A DNA stretch of 64,000 nucleotides from NCBI GenBank assembly GCA_031769625.1, contig JAUIMM010000688.1, positions 1,183,001 through 1,247,000 on the forward strand. The letters are read 5' to 3'. Source of the DNA: Taudactylus pleione (lineage: Eukaryota; Chordata; Amphibia; Anura; Myobatrachidae). Positions 56,135 through 64,000 of this stretch are shown one piece after another (the first letter of the stretch is position 1; every line of letters begins with the position of its first letter). The position numbers and the translations under genes were made by a program. The notes under the pieces are model-generated. The model did not search any database. It saw only the letters and a program-made list of their open reading frames with translations, and was not told the DNA's origin.

Positions 56135-57778
56135 CAGTCAGGTCCATAAATATTGGGACATTGACAGAGATTTCAGATTTTATCCTCTATTCACCACCAC
56201 AATGGCTTTGAAATGAAACAAACAAGATGTGATTTAACTGCAGACTTTCAGATTTAATTTGAGGGTAATTACATCCAAATCAGGTGAACGGTGTAGGAAT
56301 TACAATGGTTTCTATATGTGCCTCCCACATTTTAAGGGGCCAAAAGTAATGGGACAAACTAAACAATCCTAAATATAACTTTCACTTTTTAATACTTTGC
56401 TGCAAATCCTTTGCAGGCAATTACAGCCTGAAGTCTGGAATGCATAGACATCACCAGACGCTGGGTTTCATCCCTGGTGATGCTCTGCCAGGCCTCTACT
56501 GCAAATGTCCTCAGTTCCTGCTTGTTCTTGGGGCATTTTCCCTTCAGTTTTGTCTTCATCAAGTGAAATGCATGCTCAATCGGATTCAGGTCAGGGGATT
56601 GACTTGGCCATTGCACAACATTCCACTTTTTAGCCTTAAAAAACTCTTTGGTTGCTTTTGCAGTATGCTTCGGGTCATTGTCAATCTGCACTGTGAAGCG
56701 CTGTCCAATGAGTTCTGAAGCATTTGACTGAATATAAGCATATAATATTGCCCAAAACACTTCAGAATTCATTCTGCTGCTTTTTTCAGCAGTCACATCA
56801 TCAATAAATACAAGGGAACCAGTTCCATTGGCAGCCATACATGCCCACGCCATGACACTACCACCACCATGCTTCACTGAAGAGGTGGTATGTTTTGTAT
56901 CATGAGCAGTTCCTTTCCTTCTCTTCTCTTCCCATCACTCTGGTACAAGTTGATCTTTGTCTCATCTGTCCATAGGATGTTGTTCCAGAACTGTAATGGC
57001 TTTTTTAGATGTTGTTTGGCAAACTCTAATCTGGTCTTCCTATTTTTGAGGCTCACCAATGGTTTGCATCTTGTGGTGAACCCTCTATATTCACTCTTGT
57101 GAAGTCTTCTCTTGATTGTTGACTTTGACACATATAAATCTACCTCCTGGAGAGTGTTCTTGATTTGGCCAACTGTTGTGAAGGGGTTTTTCTTCACCAG
57201 GGAAATAATTCTTTTGTCATCCACCACAGTTGTTTTCCGTGGTCTTCCGGGTCTTTTGGTGTTGCTGAGGTCTCTGGTGCGTTCTTTCTTTTTAAGAATG
57301 TTCCAAACAGTTGATTTGGCCACACCTAATGTTTTTGATATCTCTCTGATGGGTTTGTTTTGATTTTTCAGCCTAATGATGGCTTACTTCACTGATAGTG
57401 ACAGCTCTTTGGATCTCATATTGAGAGTTGACAGCAACTGATTCCAAATGCAAATGTCACACCTAGAATCAACTCCAGACCTTTTACCTGCTTAATTGAT
57501 AATGAAATAATGAGGGAATAGCCCACACCTGTCCATGCAATAGCTTTTGAGTTGATAGTCCCATTACTTTTGGCCCCTTAAAAAGTGGGAGGCACATATA
57601 GAAACCGTTGTAATTCCTACACCGTTCACCTGATTTGGATGTAATTACCCTCAAATTAAATCTGAAAGTCTGTAGTTAAAGCACATCTTGTTTGTTTCAT
57701 TTCAAAACCATTGTGGTGGTGAATAGAGGCCAACATCTGAAAATTCTGTCAATGTCCCAATATTTATGGACCTGACTG
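56135..57778 (-). mobile_element. Tc1/mariner element copy 3
   Basis: TA target sites at 56133-56134 and 57779-57780. Ends are CAGTCAGGTCCATAAATATT and its inverse (GGTCC instead of GGTGC on both ends, so a subfamily variant). It lies in gene C intron 1 in reverse orientation. Confidence 0.93.
56389..57419 (-). pseudogene. Tc1 transposase, copy 3, stop and frameshift
   Basis: ATG at 57419. An early stop interrupts SVK-AIIRL (TAA replaces the glutamine codon). A 7-bp deletion near 56928 shifts the frame after SDGKRR. The frame then recovers through VKHGGGSVMAWACMAANGTG, IDNDPKHTAKATKEF, WNVVQWPSQSPDLNPIEHAF to the TAA at 56389. All three catalytic residues are still present in pieces. Confidence 0.92.
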
Positions 57779-57908
57779 TATGTGCAGGTGATATTAAGTG
57801 ATGTAAAATGTAGGATTCAATCAGCTCCCCCCCTGGTCTCTATCGCTACCTCTAGAGCAGTACACATTTGTTTGTGTTAATACATTGGGATGCAGTCACA
57901 ATTTAGAG

Positions 57909-58064
57909 CAGTGGTGGCGAACCCTGGTACTCCAGCTGCTGTGGGACTACATATCCCAGCATGCACTGCCACAGTTTTAGCATTCCCTAATAGCAAAACT
58001 CTGGCAGTGCATGCTGGGATATGTAGTCCCACAGCAGCTGGAGTGCCAGGTTTCGCCACCACTG
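57909..58064. mobile_element. hAT-type full-length hairpin MITE
   Basis: CAGTGGTGGCGAACCCTGGT and its inverse form one long stem including CTGTGGGACTACATATCCCA and GCATGCACTGCCA, with the loop around TAGCATTCCCTAATAGC. Flanking octamers ATTTAGAG and ATTTAGAC match at 7 of 8 positions. Confidence 0.9.
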
Positions 58065-58398
58065 ATTTAGACTGTTGAAAACATAGTCTGAATACATCCA
58101 TACATCATGTGGGTGATTATATGTGGACCATCTATAACCGCACATGGAAATTTAGCTCTCAGTGGTTTGTAGTGTCCGTCACACACATCAGGAATGTCTG
58201 CCATAGGCAGCGCAAAGGGGTCCTCCACTAGTAGTATATGGCAGTTTGGGGGGTGTGAGCTGTCGGGCACTTACAGAGCACCAGAGAAAATGTCTGCCAA
58301 AGCCACGGCAGTTTATGGTCTTGTTGTGCTAATTTTATTGATGAAATTCAATCTCCTTCAGATTAAATTTTTCCAACGTTACATGATCATCTCTACAG

Positions 58399-60726
58399 CG
58401 TGACCCCGAGTCCCTATCCTGGCTGGTCTATTGAATATGGACAAGGACAGGCATGAGATGACTGAGAGATTATTAAACCTCACCCTGGAGATCATCTACC
58501 TGCTGGCTGGAGAGGTGAGGGCTACTGGGATAGTCACAGTAGGGCCTGATTCTGAGGCGGATGCTATTCACTGTACGCCTGCGATCCCGTACACAGTGGT
58601 TGTGGGAAAATATGCAAGTTTCAAAGCCCCCAAGATTTATATTGAGACGCACACTAAAGGCGGCTCAAGTCCAGCTGATGTGTATATACGTATCTACCAT
58701 CAATCTAAGCCGCCGGAGTCTTAACCATACGTACACGCCTCTGTTTTACTCAATCTCTCCCAGCCCCCGTTACCTCCCACAAATGCTCCCTGTCTGTCAA
58801 TCACATCGCGTCCAAGTCCACACTGCGACCGCGGTCGGTAATTAAAATTGGTGCATGCTCAGTGCGACTCATGCACAGTCTTAAAACAAATTGCTCAACT
58901 GTGCAAAAATCTGCATTGAGTCTGACTCTGAATCAGGCCCAATGGTACCACTCTTAACCACTATTAATCATAGAGAAACTAGCATAGTACTACAGGTAAA
59001 ACAAAAAAACCTTGTACTCTATTAATATCGTAAAATCAGCGGCCCCCATGGTTCCTGAAATATAAACTCCTGCCGTCCACTTAGATCACATGATTACATA
59101 GATTTACAATCTGGAGAAGACTAAGTAGTAATCATTCTATGCAGGGTTGTCAGCTATAATCTGATTGGTTGAACTATGGCTGCCACTTTGGGGGAGTTAG
59201 GTGGAACATCTCTGACTATAATTCCATTTTAATATAGTAGATATTGGGAAGATGCATTTGGACAGACTGGTACATCCAGCGTTCTATTTTTATAGCAAAC
59301 TTAAGGACAATGGGATTATATTATATTATTGTATTATACTTTATCGTGGCAGGATCCATTGCGTGTATGTACTTTAGTCCTGAGACATGTACAGATGGTG
59401 ACTATTGCTCAGAACATTGATTATTATCATTGTCGCTCTATGTAGGATTATATTGTTGTGAGGTTATCCGGTGAGCATGTGGCACCCAGCAGCGGCACCC
59501 GTGTGTCAGGAAGATTGGGCAGGACCCACAGCCCCATCCCAGTGCCTCCACCTCACTCACTGATACATGAGGGAGACAATGAGCAGAAGATCCTGGATCT
59601 CACCAACAAGATCATTCAGCTGCTGACTGGAGAGGTGACTGCTGGGAATGGGACATTATACAGTAACACCAGGGGATGTGTCTGGGTGATGACTGGAGAG
59701 GGGACTGCTGGGAATGGGACATTATACAGTAACACCAGGGGATGTACCTGGGTGGTGACTGCTGAGAATGGGACATTATACAGTAACACCAGGGGGATGT
59801 GTCTGGGTGATGGCTGGAGAGGGGACTGCTGGGAATGGGACATTATACAGTAACACCAGGGGATGTACCTGGGTGGTGACTGCTGAGAATGGGACATTAT
59901 ACAGTAACACCAGGGGATGTGTCAGGGTGATGACTGGAGAGGGGACTGCTGGGAATGGGACATTATACAGTAACACCAGGGGATGTGTCTGGGTGGTGAC
60001 TGCTGAGAATGGGACATTATACAGTAACACCAGGGGATGTGTCTGGGTGATGACTGGAGAGGTGACTGCTGGGATTGGGAGATTATACAGTAACACCAGG
60101 TGATGTGTCTGGGTGATGACTGGAGAGGTGACTGCTGGGAATGGGACATTATACATTAACAGCAGGGGATGTGTCTGGGTGATGACCGGAGAGGTGACTG
60201 CTGGGAATGGGACATTATACATTAAAACCAGGGGATGTGTCTGGGTGATGACCGTAGAGGTGACTGCTGGGAATGGGACATTATACAGTAACACCAGGGG
60301 ATGTGTCTGGGTGATGACCGGAGAGGTGACTGCTGGGAATGGGACACTATACAGTAACACCAGGGGATGTGTCTGGGCGATGACTGGAGAGGTGACTGCT
60401 GGGAATGGGACATTATACAGTAACACCAGGGGATGTGTCTGGGTGATGACCGGAGAGGTGACTGCTGGGAATGGGACACTATACAGTAACACCAGGGGAT
60501 GTGTCTGGGCGATGACTGGAGAGGTGACTGCTGGGAATGGGACATTATACAGTAACACCAGGGGATGTGTCTGGGTGATGACTGTATCATTGTGTGTGTC
60601 AGATTCCTATAAGGTGTCAGGATGTCACTGTCTATCTCTCCATGGAGGAGTGGGAGTATATAGAGGAACACAAGGATCTGTACAAGGACGTCATGATGGA
60701 GAATCACTGGCCCCTCACATCACTGG
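58399..60726 (+). CDS. KRAB-like zinc-finger gene C, 5' part (finger exon not in window)
   Basis: Coding exons are 58437-58514 (78 nt), 59446-59634 (189 nt) and 60603-60726 (124 nt), with the same phases as gene B. The exon acceptor is CTCTACAG at 58398, and an in-frame TGA upstream of ATG 58437 fixes the start. The product so far has a leader helix ([15 protein letters not shown]), second leader ([15 protein letters not shown]) and a complete KRAB-like box ([31 protein letters not shown]). The last exon ends in phase 1 at CTGG|GTAAG and needs a finger exon beginning in phase 1. None was found up to 64000, where a DIRS copy occupies the intron. Either the finger exon lies beyond the edge or the gene is a 5' remnant. 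Confidence 0.82.
58437..58514 (+). CDS. Gene C first coding exon (leader helix)
   Basis: [13 protein letters not shown] to LLAGE, donor GAG|GTGAGG. The 38-nt leader from the acceptor equals that of gene B and contains TGA in frame. Confidence 0.85.
58542..58940. mobile_element. MITE with GGGCCTGATTCTGAGGCGG / TGACTCTGAATCAGGCCC ends
   Basis: The terminal words match multi-hairpin family 2, but the interior is different and less hairpin-rich. No matching target triplet was found (GTA versus AAT). It lies in gene C's second intron. Confidence 0.6.
59446..59634 (+). CDS. Gene C second leader exon
   Basis: 189 nt, 63 codons, phase 0 on both sides. It begins [14 protein letters not shown] after CTATGTAG and ends LLTGE|GTGACT at the start of the tandem array. 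Confidence 0.87.
59635..60590 (+). repeat. 66-bp tandem array starting at gene C's 5' splice site
   Basis: About 15 units homologous to those at 42545-43643. Some units are shortened, running GGTGGTGACTGCTGAGAATG directly without the TGATGACTGGAGAG part. Because 66 is divisible by 3, the array stays open in the frame of the preceding exon for several units ([20 protein letters not shown] peptide). Confidence 0.92.
60603..60726 (+). CDS. Gene C KRAB-like exon
   Basis: 124 nt from GTGTGTCAG|ATTCCT to CACTGG|GTAAG. Complete KRAB-like box, one base over in phase 1. Confidence 0.87.
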
Positions 60727-61718
60727 GTAAGATGAAGTTTAAATTTATATTTCCCTATGTAACCCAAATACTCTCCCCTGTCATTTACTATGTAGCGTTA
60801 CATTTACCAAACTCACATTCAACACGTGAGACTAGAACTCGAACTCAATAAATTAGGTATAATTTATTATTATAATATATATTATTTTGGAAAACTATCC
60901 ACAATGCTTAAGTATAAAAAAATTACGTACAATGAATATTAATTGGTGGAAAGGATAAAAAACATAACAGAAGATGGCACATAGATTTGCGTCTGGTTTC
61001 TACTGCCGGGGAGATGCCTTGAAAGATGGGATCACCACTCAATCTTATAATTGACTGCCTAGAATGAACACTTCTATACATTTTTGTGCCCTATTATCCC
61101 CATCGGGCCCTACCCCCCCTCTTTTCAGAAAGTATTCCAGACTCAGGAAAATGTCAAACATATTATATCTCTGTACATGTACGTCAGAGAAGGCTAATGT
61201 TAGGTTCAAATAATAGAACATCTCATTAGTAACAAATAGGAGAGTAGAATACATTATAATGTGATCTTCAAAGGTTATGAACGTGACCTGGCTGAGGGGG
61301 TCTTTCGATTAAGATCAGGGGATGTGACATTTCACAGATCTTCAAGGAATTTGGGGAGTAGATTAGCATGTCATGTGAAAATGGACTTATTTGTAAGAAA
61401 AGTTAGTATGCTTAGACTTTTACGTCCTTAATTGTAAACCATTATCTAATACACATCTGGCTGCCCCATTGTCTCTATACAGGTTATGGGAGAGACATTA
61501 CAACTAGTGATCACATAAAAACCTAAATTTGCTTGTGGCATTCCCACTGATATATTTCAGTGACAATGATATAAACCATTTTTGTGCAATATATGTTATG
61601 AAGTCACTAAGTTATTCCATGACCTGTGTACAAACACTCAGATTTTCTATGGTCATAGAACAGGGCTACTTTTTGACATCAAATAGCTTTAGATTGTTGC
61701 TGTAGAAGGTACATTTCT
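60727..61718. other. Gene C intron 4, no recognised element
   Basis: AT-rich. No finger-coding sequence in any frame and no clear repeat. Confidence 0.5.
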
Positions 61719-64000
61719 TCTTCAGGGTCCACAGGGAGACCTTGGGGTGTAGCTGGATCTGGATCCACAGGCAACACGCAGTTAAAAACTTTATCTCCCA
61801 GGATGCACTGGGTCCATCCTCCTCTATACTCCGTCCCCGAGCCACAGGCACTTCAGTTCTAGTTGGTGCCCGGCCGGAGTCGGGTCACTGTTTGCGCAGG
61901 TGGGGCTGATTAGCAGCCCCTAAGCTGTTTCTTATTTTATGAGTTCATAGTTTTTAGTTACTTTTGACTCTTCAGAGCGTGCAGCGGCGGACTGTCCATA
62001 GGACGTCCACGCTGCCGCTCCGTCAACCCGCCGGCGCTGCGACGCAAGTACAGATCTGGTGATCTCGCCGGGACCCCAGAGTCTGTGCTAGCCGGGCTCT
62101 GCGGGTATCCCTTGACTGCTGCCGGATGATACGGGGACAGGTAAGTAGCGGATCACCGCTTGCGGCGATCCGCGTATTGAGCAGTCCTATACCTCCGATC
62201 TCTGGGGACAGACCGGAAGTGGTGGCAGACCCCCCCATACCCCGCGCGTCCACTAGACCACCAGGGACTTGCAGTCGGAAGCGGGAACCGGCGTCCCAGG
62301 GGTTAATTGCCGGCCAGGGGAGGCAGCCTTCCCTGTTTAGCGACTCCTCCCCTCAGTTCATTGCGCTTTTCCGCTTAGGTTGTGCATAGCTGAGCCGCTC
62401 TCCTCCTACGGCCACACCCCCTCTGAGGTCTCCGGCGGCCATTTCATCCTTGGTGCATCGCAGATCTTTCTGGCAGCGTGCGGATCGGTCTCCCTGTATA
62501 CCTCTAACCTGGGGTCAGTGTATACAGCACTATAGCCCTCCCAGACACTGAATCTGGGCTGTTGATTGTAGTGCCAAGGTGCAGTAAGTAATCTTTCTGC
62601 ATTGTATGTGACTTATGCTAGCGGTGCTTTGTGTCTTGTTTCCGATTCTGTCAGTCTATACCTATCCCTTTCCTTTTCCTACAGCCCTGGCAGGTGTGTG
62701 TAGGGAGGTTTCTTTGATCTCACATTTATAAACTCAAGTATTTGTGAGGTCTGTCACATACGGTTGTGTGATGCACGGTGCCATATTGTTGGACCAGTGT
62801 TTTGCATACTTGTGGGTACCCAGTTTTGCGCTTCCTGATTTCCCTCATATACATATATTGGACAAATATGTCTGACGAGGAGGTCGAGTGCTCTGCTGCA
62901 CCCACTCTGTTCTCCTGCAGGCGCTGCAGTGGTAGGAAAGGAGGATTTATATCAGGATGGGCTATGTGTGAGGTGCTGTCAGTTACCTGGTCCCTCAAAC
63001 CCCCCAACCGTGGGACAGTTAGCCCCGTGGGTGTTTTTTTCTCAGGTGCTGGCCTCCATTGCGGATTGCCTGGCGGCCCCGGCCGTTTTGCCCCGTGTGG
63101 TGTTACCCCAAACAGCCATCCTTCCCTCTCAGGGTATCCCGCAATTATTTCAGTCTACTCCTGGGCCTCAGACTGTTACGCCCTATCAGGGGTTACCACT
63201 CTATATGCAATCCCCTCCGGTACCACAACAGTCTGTCATTCCCTTTCAGGGACTTCCGCAAGCTGTACAACCACCCTGGGTGGATGTTCTTTCTAGTTCA
63301 TTTCAGAGTTTGGCAGCTTCGTCTACGGCTTTTCAAACCATGTTGCGGAGTGAAGAACCTCAGAATGCATCTAAAAACCCTGTAATGTCATCCCAGTCTA
63401 CACAACTATCCGACACGGACGTGTCATTGGATGATGGGGAAATGCCTGAGCAGTCAGATTCGGATTCCCCTGTTGGGAGGTGGAGCCTGAATCAGCTATT
63501 AATGTTCCAGCATTGGTTAGGGCGGTTCGGTCCATACTTGATATAGAAGATGACGTTCCTGCCCCTAAATCCAAGTACCCTGAATTTAAACAGGCAAAGG
63601 TGGCCTCTGCAGTTTTTCCTCTTGCTGGTTAACTGATAGACCACATGGCGGAGGCCTGGCAAACGCCTGGTAAAGAGGTATCAACCGCAATAACGTTTGG
63701 CCTCAAGTTATCCGTTCCCTGCGGGTCATTGCAAAAAGTGGGAATCACCGCCTGCGGTAGATTCTCATGTTACTCGCCTAATTAAGAGTGCTACGCTACC
63801 AATGCCTTCCATTTCTTTACTGAAGGATTCTACGGACAGGAAGGTGGAGACGTGCCTGAATCAATTTATTCTCTCTCAGGAGCTGTGGCTCGTCCGTCCA
63901 TGGCAATCTCGTGGGTGGCCAAGGCAATTGAGAGCTGGGCAAATGTGCTGGAGGACACCTTCCCAGAGGAGGCGCCTGAGGCTCAAAGGTCTTTAGTGGG
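61719..64000 (+). mobile_element. Second DIRS element, 5' part, decayed, running off the right edge
   Basis: Starts with a terminal-repeat relative of the 2.7-8.5 kb element: TTCAGGGTCCACAGGGAGAC, CCTTGGGGTGTAG, CCCAGGATGCACTGGGTCCA, CCTCCTCTATACTCCGTCCC. Here the sense strand is plus. A GC-rich leader (61850-62867) precedes a Gag-like gene. It belongs to a different subfamily from the first copy and is older. Confidence 0.82.
62868..64000 (+). pseudogene. DIRS Gag-like pseudogene, multiple frameshifts, partial
   Basis: Starts MSDEEVECSAAPTLFSCRRC at ATG 62868. The zinc-knuckle-like pairs CRRC and CVRC are separated by a frameshift near 62925. Further frame changes and a stop occur at about 63520-63630 (SAVFPLAG then a stop). 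The conserved AVDSHVTRLIKSATLPMPSI block (about 63750) aligns with the Gag of the first copy. It continues beyond the window. Confidence 0.82.

Noticed and set aside
1..64000. Bacterial-type systems (operons, CRISPR, toxin-antitoxin)
   Set aside because: Intron-containing zinc-finger genes and vertebrate-type transposons throughout. The tandem repeats are minisatellites without spacer diversity.

Overview
The window looks like nuclear DNA of a frog or toad (anuran amphibian). The evidence is three C2H2 zinc-finger genes with the frog-type layout (leader helix exon, second leader exon, KRAB-like exon, long acidic repeat linker, finger array) embedded in dense DIRS, Penelope-like, Tc1, hAT and 3-bp-target-site MITE insertions. 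The species cannot be fixed from the sequence alone. No bacterial genes, CRISPR arrays or operons are present.

Layout. 0-2.6 kb: two GC/CA-rich minisatellites. 2.74-8.55 kb: a nearly full-length DIRS (tyrosine-recombinase) retrotransposon on the minus strand, with inverted terminal repeats and a complete internal complementary region, but with broken genes. 8.8-14.7 kb: MITEs, a CCGGAAGT-type tandem array and a 71-bp minisatellite. 14.8-20.3 kb: zinc-finger gene A (plus strand; 509 codons in three coding exons, 7 fingers). 20.5-28.9 kb: MITEs and a 4.2-kb inverted-end element split by a Penelope-like element (perfect 14-bp target duplication, long inverted arms, hammerhead-like motifs, last codons of the endonuclease). 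29.1-38.3 kb: a Tc1 copy with a MITE inside, remnants of other Tc1-like elements, fold-back elements and elements rich in CCTAACCC. 38.3-44.05 kb: zinc-finger gene B (minus strand; 989 codons in four coding exons, 15 copies of a 31-residue linker repeat, 8 intact and 3 decayed fingers). 44.8-50.2 kb: a second CCGGAAGT-type array, a 2.9-kb satellite built of hairpin-forming monomers, and a palindrome-rich repeat. 50.5-54.9 kb: a multi-hairpin MITE and a second Tc1 copy. 54.95-64 kb: zinc-finger gene C (plus strand), whose exon 1, both leader exons and KRAB-like exon are inside the window. Its finger exon is not seen; the downstream sequence is taken up by a second, decayed DIRS copy that runs off the right edge. 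A third Tc1 copy sits in its first intron.

How the parts relate. Genes A, B and C are paralogues with identical exon phases (78 nt; 189-192 nt; 124 nt ending in phase 1; finger exon). They are expected to be nuclear DNA-binding transcriptional regulators, probably repressors through the KRAB-like box. Gene A has lost the first half of that box through a deletion that fused two exons in frame. All three paralogues carry a tandem array that begins exactly at a 5' splice site and repeats a copy of that splice site in every unit. This is the most unusual recurrent structure I see. All recognised transposon genes are inactivated.
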